In this document: one piece after another, positions 26,805-34,562 of the stretch
Layout of the letters: the number at the start of each line of letters is the position of its first letter
How positions within the stretch are numbered: the first letter of the stretch is position 1
Assembly: GCA_017883185.1 (NCBI GenBank)
Contig: JADGOB010000015.1
Span: forward strand, 1-46,696
DNA: 46,696 nucleotides
Origin: Acidobacteriota bacterium
GTDB lineage: Bacteria > Acidobacteriota > Vicinamibacteria > Vicinamibacterales > Fen-181
Direction: 5' to 3'
Notes under the pieces: generated by a model
Database searches by the model: none
Seen by the model: only the letters and a program-made list of their open reading frames with translations
What the model was told of the DNA's origin: nothing
Position numbers and translations under genes: made by a program

Positions 26805-27632
26805 ATGGCGAAGAGAGCGCTCCTCGTTGGTCTCAATCGCTACCCGGATCCGGAGAACACTCTCCGAGGATGTCTCAACGACATCCGGCAAGTCAGTGAC
26901 CTGCTGTGCATGCACTTTGGCTTCGCCGCGGATGGCGAGCTCGAGCTCCTCACTGACGCCAGGGCCACGACCTCGGCGATCGTCAACCGCCTGCACTGGC
27001 TGTTGGAAGGCGCCACGGCGGGTGACGTCCTCGTGTTCCACTACTCGGGCCACGGATCGCAGGTGCGCGATCGTCACGGCGACGAACTCGATGACGGACT
27101 CGACGAGATCATCTGCCCGTACGACCTCGACTGGGACGATCCCTTCACGGACGACGACTTCTATGCTCTCGTGAAGGACCTCCCGGAAGGCGTGAACCTG
27201 ACGGTGGTGCTCGACTGCTGCCATTCCGGAACCGGCCTGCGGGACTTCCCATGTGGCCCACGACCGATTCGCGAGCGATTCGTGCGCCCGCCGTCGGGCA
27301 TCGACCATCGACCTCGCGCAGATCGAGCGGTCAGGCGCTTCGGCAGGCGCGCGAGCGAGCATGGGGCACTCCTGATCGCCGGGTGCCGCGCCAACCAGGT
27401 ATCGGCCGATGCCTACATCGACGGTGACTACCATGGCGCGCTGACGTACTACCTCTGCAAGGCCCTCGGCGAACTCCATTACGCCGCGACCTATCGCAAT
27501 CTGGTCGAGTCGGTGCGCCGGCTGTTGCGGCACAACCAGTTCGAGCAGGTACCGCAGCTCGAAGGTCCTGCGAGGCTGCAGCAGGGCCGGGTCTTCGCGC
27601 CTCAGCTCGAAGCCGTCTCCTTGCTGACCTAG
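26805..27632 (+). CDS. Metacaspase-like cysteine peptidase (C14 family), 275 aa
   Basis: ATG 26805 follows GGGAGGCGGC. The caspase-fold dyad is visible: His83 in FHYSGHGSQ and Cys139 in VVLDCCHSG. MAKRALLVGLNRYPDPENTL with RGCLNDIRQV is the usual N-terminal strand and helix of type I metacaspase p20 domains, and the substrate-pocket Asp region (DGLDEIICPYDLDW) is present. Metacaspases cut after Arg or Lys, often calcium-dependent. There is no signal peptide or extra domain, so it acts in the cytoplasm. Its end overlaps the end of the VWFA gene on the other strand. Target unknown. Confidence 0.92.
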   Translation: MAKRALLVGLNRYPDPENTLRGCLNDIRQVSDLLCMHFGFAADGELELLTDARATTSAIVNRLHWLLEGATAGDVLVFHYSGHGSQVRDRHGDELDDGLDEIICPYDLDWDDPFTDDDFYALVKDLPEGVNLTVVLDCCHSGTGLRDFPCGPRPIRERFVRPPSGIDHRPRADRAVRRFGRRASEHGALLIAGCRANQVSADAYIDGDYHGALTYYLCKALGELHYAATYRNLVESVRRLLRHNQFEQVPQLEGPARLQQGRVFAPQLEAVSLLT

Positions 27633-28555
27633 CGGGACGGGCTGCCGGTTCTGGCGCGCTGGTGCGTGTAGCCGTGACGGGACCGGGCCACGTACCGGGG
27701 GTCGCGCATCCTGACGCGAATGCTGTGATACTGGCCGTCAGCGAGGCGCGAGGGCGCGTAGGCGAGGGTGTACTGGTGATTCAGTTCGTAAGCGATCCGC
27801 TCGGTGGCGCCAGCCAGCGCCGAGCTTTCGTGGATGACCTCCGTGTAGCCTCCGGACTGGCTGCTAATCTCGTTGAGCGCTTCGGGTGAGAAGCCGTGGT
27901 TGATCGCCGGTCCACTCGGCGCGTCGATGGCGATGGCGTACACGAAGGCATCGCTCTGATTCACGCGCCGGAGGGCGTCCTGGAGTCTTGCGTCGCTCGC
28001 GGTGTCGGCGCCGTCCGAGACGACGACCAGGCCGCAACGCTGATGCCGGCGCTTCTCGAACATCGGCGCCGCCTTGATGACGGCGTCGTAGATGGCCGTG
28101 CCGCCAAATGGCTTGACCGTGTCAAGGCGTCCCGCCAGGGCGCGCGGCGGAACGGTCCACGGCGCCATGATCAGCTGGGTATGGTTGAACACCATCAGGA
28201 ACGCTTCGTCGCCCTCGTCGAGCAACGACAGCAGGAAGTGATCAATCGCGCTGCGCGCGTCGGCGATGCGCACCCCGAACATGCTGTCGCTCACATCGAC
28301 GGCGATGCCCAGGCTGACCGGCACGCGCTCCCCGGTGAACTGGAGGATCCGCTGCTCGACCCCGTCTTCGAAGACCCCGAAGTCCTCGCGCTGGAGCCCG
28401 GACACCAGGCGGCCGTCGCGGTCCTTCACCGTCACGTCCACCACGACGAGGTCAATAGCAGCGCGGTAGGTCTGACCCGAGGCGTCGGGCTGGAGCACGA
28501 GCGCGAACGTCAGGGTCACGCCAGCCACGATGAGAGTGAGCCACCAAGATCGCAC
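27629..28555 (-). CDS. Exported VWFA-domain protein of the acidobacterial type, 308 aa
   Basis: Start is GTG 28555 on the minus strand. A signal peptide (about 1-28) is followed by the segment VVDVTVKDRDGRLVSGL and LQREDFGVFEDGVEQRI, which is the recurrent opening of the VWFA-related family common in Acidobacteriota. The metal-ion-dependent adhesion motif is DVSDSM (with the later Thr and Asp: FGGTAIYD, VSDGADTAS). The family is presumed to mediate protein contacts outside the cell. It is useful as a taxonomic marker. A TACACT hexamer just upstream of the GTG could be a -10 box. Confidence 0.9.
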   Translation of the reverse strand: MRSWWLTLIVAGVTLTFALVLQPDASGQTYRAAIDLVVVDVTVKDRDGRLVSGLQREDFGVFEDGVEQRILQFTGERVPVSLGIAVDVSDSMFGVRIADARSAIDHFLLSLLDEGDEAFLMVFNHTQLIMAPWTVPPRALAGRLDTVKPFGGTAIYDAVIKAAPMFEKRRHQRCGLVVVSDGADTASDARLQDALRRVNQSDAFVYAIAIDAPSGPAINHGFSPEALNEISSQSGGYTEVIHESSALAGATERIAYELNHQYTLAYAPSRLADGQYHSIRVRMRDPRYVARSRHGYTHQRARTGSPSR

Positions 28556-28581
28556 GATACCAGTGTAGTCCGCGCGCCCCC

Positions 28582-28713
28582 TCAGCGCCTCGACAACTGA
28601 TCGACGGCCTGTCGAGCCAGCGCGTGGTGCGGATTCTGGAGAAGGATGCGCCGGAACTCCTGGAACGCCTCGTCAAGCCGCCACGTCTTCACGAGCGCCC
28701 GCCACGTGCGCAC
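28582..28713 (-). pseudogene. Short TPR-like C-terminal piece, 43 codons
   Basis: The minus-strand frame from GTG 28713 gives a peptide with LDEAFQEFRRILLQNPHHAL and RQAVDQL, which has the spacing of one tetratricopeptide helix pair. It is far too short for a TPR protein, and the frame is closed just upstream. It ends 27 bases before the VWFA start. Probably the tail of a lost gene. Confidence 0.35.
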
Positions 28714-28736
28714 CGACGACAGACCTGTTGCGCCGT

Positions 28737-29068
28737 TTACCTATCCGACGCCCACCGCTCTCCGGCAGCGACCGCACCCGCGAATCTCTCGAAATCGTCA
28801 GCCTCGATCCGGTTCGTCAGGCGGCCGTACACGTAGCACGGGATCCAGATCACCGCGACGAATCCGGCAAACAGCGGCCACAGGGTCACGATCGTCACGT
28901 GATTCCGCAGCCCGGCGACGGCTGACAAGGACCAGACAAACGCGCACTGGATGACGAAGACGAATAGCGAGGTCCGGCCAAAGACCGACGTAAACCAGGC
29001 TAGGCGACCGAACCCAGACGCGCCGTGGCCCAGGCGGATGATCCGGACACCCGATGAGCCGACAGCGA
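28737..29068 (-). pseudogene. C-terminal remnant of a membrane acyltransferase-like protein
   Basis: The minus-strand frame ending at TAA 28737 reads RIIRLGHGASGFGRLAWFTS, then VFGRTSLFVFVIQ and a second hydrophobic helix (TLWPLFAGFVAVIWIPCYVY). The LG-GRTSLFVFVIQ pattern is that of the last helices of acyltransferase-3 or OpgC-type proteins. There is no start codon and the 5' part is missing; the frame runs into the basic-protein gene. Only the similarity of the final two helices supports the call. Confidence 0.45.
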
Positions 29069-29071
29069 GTC

Positions 29072-29458
29072 TCAGGCTTGCTTCTTCGCCCGCTTGGCAG
29101 CTTTGGGCTTGCGCGTCTTCCTGGCCACCTTCTTCGGCGTCGCCTTGGCGGCTTGAACCTGCTCGGCAACTTCGGCCACAGGCTGCGGTGCAGCCCCCTC
29201 ACCCTTCTTCTTCGCCCAATACGCTTTCATCTTCTCAGACTGGGACTTCCGTGCGGCCTCAGTCACAACTCGTCTCTTGAGCTTCGGAGGCTTGGTGGCA
29301 CTTGGCGCAGGCTCCGCAACAGTCTCCGTGGCGTTCTTCAAGTTCGGAAACATCTTCCGCAGCGCAGTGGCCTCTTGGGCGAGTTCGTGTAAACGGATGA
29401 TGGCCCCGAGTCGGGCCAAGCGATGCAGTTCCGCCGTGTCGAGAGTTTTGATTTGCAA
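29072..29458 (-). CDS. Histone-H1-like Lys/Ala-rich basic protein, 128 aa
   Basis: A TTG start at 29458 is preferred because it follows AGAGGAGCACAC at the right distance; an ATG far upstream would add unrelated sequence. A helical N-terminus (LDTAELHRLARLGAIIRLHE) is followed by a Pro/Lys linker, a SEKMKAYWAKKKGE segment and a C-terminal tail of KPKAAKRAKK type. This looks like the DNA-binding, H1-like or SWIB-less tail proteins of bacteria. The KMKAYWAKKK piece also recalls short DNA-binding motifs found in phage and mobile genes. It probably coats or bends DNA. Confidence 0.65.
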   Translation of the reverse strand: MQIKTLDTAELHRLARLGAIIRLHELAQEATALRKMFPNLKNATETVAEPAPSATKPPKLKRRVVTEAARKSQSEKMKAYWAKKKGEGAAPQPVAEVAEQVQAAKATPKKVARKTRKPKAAKRAKKQA

Positions 29459-29552
29459 TGTGTGCTCCTCTTTTCTGAACCTGATGGTATCACGCCGAGT
29501 GTGACGCTGACGATGGTCTCTAGCATTCCATGGTAGCGCGTTCATCTGCTGA

Positions 29553-29831
29553 TGGAAGGACGTCGAGACCTTCGAGGACTTGGCCGACTGGTACCAGAAG
29601 CAGACCACCGCGAAGAAGTCGAAGGCCGAAGAAGCCCGCATCATCAAGCGGGAACTCCTCCCCCGCTGGCGCGACCGCGTCGTCACGTCGGCGGAGGTCC
29701 GTCAGTTGTGGATGGTCTCGGGCATCGCGGGGGCCAGCGTGAAGGATCGGGCGAAGAAGATCGCCGCGACGTTGTCAGGATGGAAGGTGATCAAGAACCT
29801 GCTGTCCACACCCGCGGCCCCGCGCAAATGA
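29553..29831 (+). pseudogene. Tyrosine-recombinase (phage integrase) fragment
   Basis: The plus-strand frame reads DVETFEDLADWYQKQ, then KAEEARIIKRELLPRWRDRV and VTSAEVRQLW, matching the core-binding (SAM-like) domain of P4-type integrases. The catalytic Arg, His-X-X-Arg and Tyr region is absent, and no proper start exists, so it cannot be active. It marks an old mobile-element insertion next to the acyltransferase and TPR remnants. Confidence 0.55.
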
Positions 29832-29936
29832 CCGCCTCATCCGGCGCAGGCCTCGAGGCGGCAGGCCGCCTCGAGCCGCGCGCTCGGAGGTCACCCAAGG
29901 AGCGTCCACGGAATCGGATCACGCCCAGACAGGACA

Positions 29937-32633
29937 CTAGAATTTCACGATGTAGGACACGCTCAACACGTTCACCGCGTAGTTGAACGGTTGCTCGTTG
30001 GTCGGCAAGACGCCGCTGAGCGATCCGAACTGCCTGCCCTCGTACGCCCAGTCGGCCGATTTCATGCGCAGGTAGGCATAGCCCACACGCACCGACTGGG
30101 TCGTGCCGATCGCGTATCGGCCATTCAGGCGCAGTTCGACCGTGTCGGTGGAAACCGTCGGCAGCGGCGTGGCGGGGATGAACCAGGCCGCGATGAGTGT
30201 GGGGACGGCCCCCGGACCGTCGAAGATGTTGTTGGCCCAATTCCCGCCGCTCACGTTGTTATCCCAGCGGGCCCGGGTCAACACGAAATCGCCCGTCAGG
30301 TCCAGGTTGCCGGCCTTCTTTCTCAATCCGAACCCCAGCGTATTCACCTCGTCGAGCATGTTCGCGGACCAGTTCAGGCACGGGTCCAGCTTGTTGTTGT
30401 TGTTCCGCTGCTGCAACGTCGCGTACCCATCGCAGCTGTTTCCGGAAAGACCGACCACTCCAGGTTGGCCGTTGGTCAGGCTGCTGGCGTTGCTGTTGGC
30501 CGTATACGAATTGCCCGCGGTCATGGATCGCTGGGTCTCGTAGGTGTAGAACAGCGTGGCGCTCAGATCCTCGGCCAGCGCGTAACTTCCATCGACGTGC
30601 ACAGCCCAGCCCTTGGCGCTCTGCAAGCCATAGGTCGAGTTGGGGTAGATGTCGTTGTTGAGATCCAGCCCGGCCTGCAACGAGAGTTGCTCGGTTGTCT
30701 GCCAGTCGATCAGGGTGCGGACCTTGTGACGATTCCGATCGGCCACGTAGTCGCGTCGCATGCCCGGCAGCTCGCTGATTCTGTTGTTGTTCGCGTACCA
30801 CAGGTTGGCCAAGGCGTTGTTGCTCGGGAAAAACAGGTTCATGTCGCCCGTCGTGAGCGCGTAGCCAAGCGCCGGCCCCCATCCGCTCCAGCCGTTCGCC
30901 GTCATAAACGAGAGCGCCGTCACGCCCGCCGAGGCCCCCACGGGGCTCACGTTCGCGTACGGCACCAGCGCCAGAAACGCATTCTCGTTGTAGTTCGGCG
31001 CGCTGCGCATGGAATACGCATAACCAACTCTGGCAGTGACCCGCTCGCCGGCGTGCGCTCGCCAGTCGGCGCGCAGCGTATGTTCGTTGGTGGTGGGCAC
31101 ATCCACACAGGCGATCCAGGTACCGGTGCAGGACCGGTCGATCTTCTCGAACTGGTAGCTCCCCTTGATCCACTGTCCCTTCGCCAGCGCATAGTCGGCG
31201 TCGAGATTGACCTGATTGACCCTCCTGCTGTACGGTCGATTGGCGTTCGCGTTCTGTGCAAGTATGGCACCGTAGGGATTATTCGGGCCGGCTGGGAACT
31301 GGATGCTTGGGCTTGCCGCTTCGCCGGCGTCAGCGTATTGGTAGATGCGGACGGGTGTACGGTTGTCGCGGTCGTCGAATTTGTACGCCGCGATGAGGCT
31401 CAGCGACTTCGCCGGCCTGGCCGTCAGCTTCACGTTGAATGCGGTCGTCACCACAAGGCCGTTCAACGAAGTCACGGGCACGACGACCGTCGTGGCATCG
31501 GTGACGAAGGCGTCGTTCTGCGCGTTGCGCGCGTACGATCCGGTGGCGACCAGTTTCGTGGTGGACGAGAGGTTGATGCCGCCCGTCACGCTGAACTGAT
31601 TGAACTGGTTGCCAGGCGTGCTGCTGATGGTATTGAGCGTGCCGGTTCCGGTCGGGCCAGTCGCCCAGTTCTGCCACGACATGAACGGGACGTTGTTCTT
31701 GAAGAACGAGCCGTAGTACCCGGCCTGCGCGAAGCTTTTCTTGCCCTTGAAGTTCAGGCTCACATTAATCTGATCGGTATCGGTGTTGATCAAATCCGGG
31801 ATGACGGTTGAGATGTCGCCCCCAGTGCTTCGAGACACCGTCCCCATCGGCTTCATCCCGTCCTTGTGTTCGGGCCGGACGCTCGCATCGAATCCCCATC
31901 GCTCGTTGAAGATGAGGTTGACACCCGCGTCAAACCTGGTGCGTGTCGTGAACAGATCAACGGTGTGGAACGTGGGCAGGTCGGCGTCGGCTGCGGCGTA
32001 GACTTGGGCCAACTGAGTCGCGTTCGGCGTGAGCAGCGCTCCCATGGTGGGCGAGTTGGTGGCCGTGCTGATGTACGAGGCGCCACCAATCGTCTTGACC
32101 AGGCCTCTCGCGCTCACCACGTTGACGGCGGTGTTGCCGCCGCTGCTTCCTGCCACGGTCGGCACCTGCCATGTGGCGGGCAAGGTGAGGACATTGGTCC
32201 CGGCGCCGCTGTACGGTGTCTGGTAACTGTCCGATCGGTTCTTCCGCAGTTCGTCGTAGCCGAAGGTGAAACGGAACCTGCCCTGCACGCCGACCTGGGC
32301 CGACAAGCTGCGCGTCTCCAGGCCGAGATCGGTACCCTTGATACGCCAGCGCAACCCACTGGCGCCGTCGTAGGAGGGGCCGCCGCGCAGGTCGAGGTTG
32401 CCGACGACGAAGATGCCTTTGTTCTGCAGTCCGTTGTACTCGCCGGCCTTGTACGAACCCTGGCTGACGTCACCGACTCCCACCTCGACCGTGCCGGTCG
32501 GCTTTGGCGTGGGTTTCTGGGTGCTTTGTGCCTCGGCGCTCCCCGCGCAGGCCGCCAGCGCCATCGCGATCAGCCCGCCGCGCACAACCGCCACCGACGC
32601 CCTGACGGTCAACGTGCTCGCATTCGTAATCAT
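29937..32633 (-). CDS. mtrB: MtrB/PioB-family outer-membrane beta-barrel of an electron conduit, 898 aa
   Basis: The N-terminal region (about 1-36) is a signal peptide ending SAEAQS. The rest is made of alternating amphipathic strands with Asn/Tyr/Gly-rich turns, ending in an aromatic residue (SVSYIVKF), as outer-membrane barrels do. The segment VEVGVGDVSQGSYKAGEY with FVVGNLDLRGG and WRIKGTDLG is typical of the decaheme-associated MtrB/PioB family. In Shewanella and Rhodopseudomonas the barrel surrounds a decaheme cytochrome to carry electrons through the outer membrane. It lies 24 bases after the decaheme gene. It is longer than Shewanella MtrB (about 700 residues), suggesting long outer loops. 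Confidence 0.92.
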   Translation of the reverse strand: MITNASTLTVRASVAVVRGGLIAMALAACAGSAEAQSTQKPTPKPTGTVEVGVGDVSQGSYKAGEYNGLQNKGIFVVGNLDLRGGPSYDGASGLRWRIKGTDLGLETRSLSAQVGVQGRFRFTFGYDELRKNRSDSYQTPYSGAGTNVLTLPATWQVPTVAGSSGGNTAVNVVSARGLVKTIGGASYISTATNSPTMGALLTPNATQLAQVYAAADADLPTFHTVDLFTTRTRFDAGVNLIFNERWGFDASVRPEHKDGMKPMGTVSRSTGGDISTVIPDLINTDTDQINVSLNFKGKKSFAQAGYYGSFFKNNVPFMSWQNWATGPTGTGTLNTISSTPGNQFNQFSVTGGINLSSTTKLVATGSYARNAQNDAFVTDATTVVVPVTSLNGLVVTTAFNVKLTARPAKSLSLIAAYKFDDRDNRTPVRIYQYADAGEAASPSIQFPAGPNNPYGAILAQNANANRPYSRRVNQVNLDADYALAKGQWIKGSYQFEKIDRSCTGTWIACVDVPTTNEHTLRADWRAHAGERVTARVGYAYSMRSAPNYNENAFLALVPYANVSPVGASAGVTALSFMTANGWSGWGPALGYALTTGDMNLFFPSNNALANLWYANNNRISELPGMRRDYVADRNRHKVRTLIDWQTTEQLSLQAGLDLNNDIYPNSTYGLQSAKGWAVHVDGSYALAEDLSATLFYTYETQRSMTAGNSYTANSNASSLTNGQPGVVGLSGNSCDGYATLQQRNNNNKLDPCLNWSANMLDEVNTLGFGLRKKAGNLDLTGDFVLTRARWDNNVSGGNWANNIFDGPGAVPTLIAAWFIPATPLPTVSTDTVELRLNGRYAIGTTQSVRVGYAYLRMKSADWAYEGRQFGSLSGVLPTNEQPFNYAVNVLSVSYIVKF

Positions 32634-32657
32634 GACGACGCCCCTGACGCAAAACGG

Positions 32658-33638
32658 TCAGCGCTGGAACTTCGCGCCGGCCGGGTGATTCGAACCATGG
32701 ACCAGCACATGGCAGTTCAGGCAGGCACGACCGCCCAATTGGGCACGCGGGCCGGCCGCTCCCGACTGCTGGGTGCCATTGATGGTTGTCACGTTCCCGC
32801 CCGCCAGATTGGCGCCACTATTGATTTGCGCGCCATGATCCCCGCTGTGACACTCCTGGCAGAGGAACGGGACACGCGTCTTCAGGAGCGGCGCATTGCT
32901 CGAGCCGTGAGGCGAGTGGCAGTTGGTGCAATTGTCCGTGACGGGAGCGTGTTCCCAGAGGAAAGGGCCGCGCTTCTCCGCATGGCAGATGTAGCAGGTC
33001 TCATTGACCGAAGTTTTGACGAGCATCGTCGGACCGGCCGACCCGTGCGGGTTGTGACAGTCCGAACACGCCATCTTGGCCGTGCTCGCGAGGCTGGTCG
33101 CCGTCATCGGGTGGGTCGAGATGCGACGGGCCTGGGCGCGCTGTTCCTTGTGGCAGGTATAGCAGACCTCGGCCTGGGTCGCCTTGCTCAGCACTTTCTG
33201 ATCGGTCGCATGGATATTGTGACAGTCGGTGCAGGCCACGTCCCGGCTTTCGTGCTGGCTGCCGGTCCAGTGCGTGCGGAGGCCCGATTCGTGACAGGAG
33301 AGACACATGCGGTTGCGCTGGGCCACCGGTGACTTCAACGGGCCCTTGTACACCACCGCCACGGGATTGCTCGACACGGCGACATGGTCAGGGCTCGCGC
33401 CGTGGCACGATTCGCACTGGTGCTGGGCGAAGGGCGTGCGTGCATCACTCTTCACCGCGTGGGGCGTCTGCAGCATGATGTTGGCCGGTGGCATGTTGTG
33501 ACACCCGAGGCAGGTTCGCTCGCCGCGCGCGGCATAGGCGGCCTGGGGCGCCTGCCCGCCGTCGGCGGCCCGGCCACTGGCTGCGCCCAGCAGAACGGCG
33601 AGGCCGCACAACAACACGACGCTCAGTTTGCGGCTCAT
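32658..33638 (-). CDS. mtrA: Decaheme c-type cytochrome, MtrA/DmsE family, 326 aa
   Basis: Ten CXXCH sites: CLGCH, CESCH, CLSCH, CTDCH, CYTCH, CSDCH, CYICH, CTNCH, CQECH, CLNCH. A signal peptide (about 1-25, ending GRAAD) exports it. Length and heme number match MtrA (about 333 residues, ten hemes), the wire that sits inside the MtrB barrel. A GGGGGATCAG ribosome site precedes ATG 33638. Its promoter carries site A of the 39-base operator, so the adjacent OmpR-type regulator probably controls it. No outer-surface MtrC/OmcA cytochrome is in the window. Confidence 0.95.
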   Translation of the reverse strand: MSRKLSVVLLCGLAVLLGAASGRAADGGQAPQAAYAARGERTCLGCHNMPPANIMLQTPHAVKSDARTPFAQHQCESCHGASPDHVAVSSNPVAVVYKGPLKSPVAQRNRMCLSCHESGLRTHWTGSQHESRDVACTDCHNIHATDQKVLSKATQAEVCYTCHKEQRAQARRISTHPMTATSLASTAKMACSDCHNPHGSAGPTMLVKTSVNETCYICHAEKRGPFLWEHAPVTDNCTNCHSPHGSSNAPLLKTRVPFLCQECHSGDHGAQINSGANLAGGNVTTINGTQQSGAAGPRAQLGGRACLNCHVLVHGSNHPAGAKFQR

Positions 33639-33698
33639 CTGATCCCCCTGCTGTTAGTCACAATCGAACAACCGCACTCACAGTGCCCCACGAGGGCA

Positions 33699-33704
33699 AC
33701 TATG
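33699..33704 (-). promoter_or_regulatory. -10 box of the mtrAB promoter (CATAGT on the minus strand)
   Basis: CATAGT on the minus strand lies exactly 10 bases after the last operator repeat, the spacing seen in PhoB-type class promoters, and the same spacing occurs at the second operator. The predicted start point near 33692 leaves a 54-base leader before mtrA. Confidence 0.5.
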
Positions 33705-33713
33705 GACACACCA

Positions 33714-33752
33714 GATGAAATGATGGTGAAACTCCGGTGAAGACACCTTCAT
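33714..33752 (-). promoter_or_regulatory. Operator site A: 11-base-spaced direct repeats upstream of mtrA
   Basis: On the minus strand TTCAC (33741-33737), TTCAC (33730-33726) and TTCAT (33719-33715) repeat every 11 bases, preceded by ATGAAG-N3-TCTTCACCGGA. The 39-base site is identical to site B (35977-36015) at 29 positions. Eleven-base direct repeats one step before a -10 box are the hallmark of OmpR/PhoB-type activator sites. It also lies 115 bases upstream of the regulator gene itself, so autoregulation is possible. Confidence 0.75.
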
Positions 33753-33777
33753 CGTGGGAACCGGCTCCCGGCGGCGA

Positions 33778-33807
33778 TTGACTTCGCAGGCGCCAGACGA
33801 CCATACT
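33778..33807 (+). promoter_or_regulatory. Sigma-70-type promoter of the OmpR/kinase pair
   Basis: TTGACT (33778-33783) and CATACT (33802-33807) are separated by 18 bases; start near 33814, 53 bases before ATG 33867. Match to consensus is five of six and four of six. Confidence 0.45.
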
Positions 33808-33866
33808 CCTCGTTGGGTTTCCACTCCTCCAACTTCACTGACTCTCTCCAGGCGGAGATTGCACCA

Positions 33867-34562
33867 ATGCGCGTGCTGGTCGTCGAAGACGAACACCGGA
33901 TGGCGCTGCACGTTGCTCGTGCACTGGAAGAGGATTCGTTTGCGGTCGATGTCGCGTATGACGGCGAGCAGGGGCTTGCCTACGCCCTTGCGCACGACTA
34001 CGACGCCATCGTGCTCGACCTGATGCTCCCCAAGCTCGACGGCATGGCGGTGTGTCGCCGCCTCCGAGATGCCGGGAAGAGGGTTCCGGTGCTGATGCTG
34101 TCAGCCAGAGATCTTGTGGAAGACCGCGTCGGTGGGCTGAATGCGGGAGCGGACGATTATCTGGTCAAGCCGTTCGCCATGCAGGAACTGATGGCGCGAT
34201 TGCGCGCGCTGATGCGCCGGCAGGCCGACGATCCGCGGTCAACCCTCAAGGTCGCGGACCTCGAACTGGATCCCCTGACGCGGCGCGCGCGCCGGGGCAC
34301 GCGCCAGATCATCCTCACGGCGAAGGAATTCGCCGTATTGGAGTACCTGATGCGGCGGCCTTCCATCGTACACACGCGCACCATGATCGCGGAGCACGTG
34401 TGGAATTTCGTCTTCGATCACGCGAGCAACGTGGTCGACGTCTACATCAAGCACCTGCGCGACAAGATCGACGACAAACAGGATCAGGTCAGGCCCAGCT
34501 TCATCCGCTCGGTCCGAGGGGCCGGCTATGTTCTCAGCGATCCGAACGAGGATCAGGCGTAG
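33867..34562 (+). CDS. OmpR/PhoB-family response regulator, 231 aa
   Basis: ATG 33867 opens directly on the receiver domain (MRVLVVEDE), with Asp51 in IVLDLMLP as phosphoacceptor and Lys near 100 (YLVKPF). The C-terminal winged helix is clear (LTAKEFAVLEYLMRRPSIVH, then VDVYIKHLRDKI, IRSVRGAGYVL). It overlaps the kinase gene by 35 bases. It sits between two target-like operators at 33714 and 35977, which makes it the prime candidate regulator of both cytochrome operons. Confidence 0.95.
   Translation: MRVLVVEDEHRMALHVARALEEDSFAVDVAYDGEQGLAYALAHDYDAIVLDLMLPKLDGMAVCRRLRDAGKRVPVLMLSARDLVEDRVGGLNAGADDYLVKPFAMQELMARLRALMRRQADDPRSTLKVADLELDPLTRRARRGTRQIILTAKEFAVLEYLMRRPSIVHTRTMIAEHVWNFVFDHASNVVDVYIKHLRDKIDDKQDQVRPSFIRSVRGAGYVLSDPNEDQA

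Noticed and set aside
29991-31811. 606-codon open frame on the plus strand
   Set aside because: Antisense to the MtrB barrel gene, which has a signal peptide, family motifs and the right neighbour.
33678-33995. 105-codon minus-strand frame ending in MKVSSPEF-type sequence
   Set aside because: It overlaps the regulator start and promoter; its resemblance to the 35977 frame comes from the shared operator, not from protein homology.
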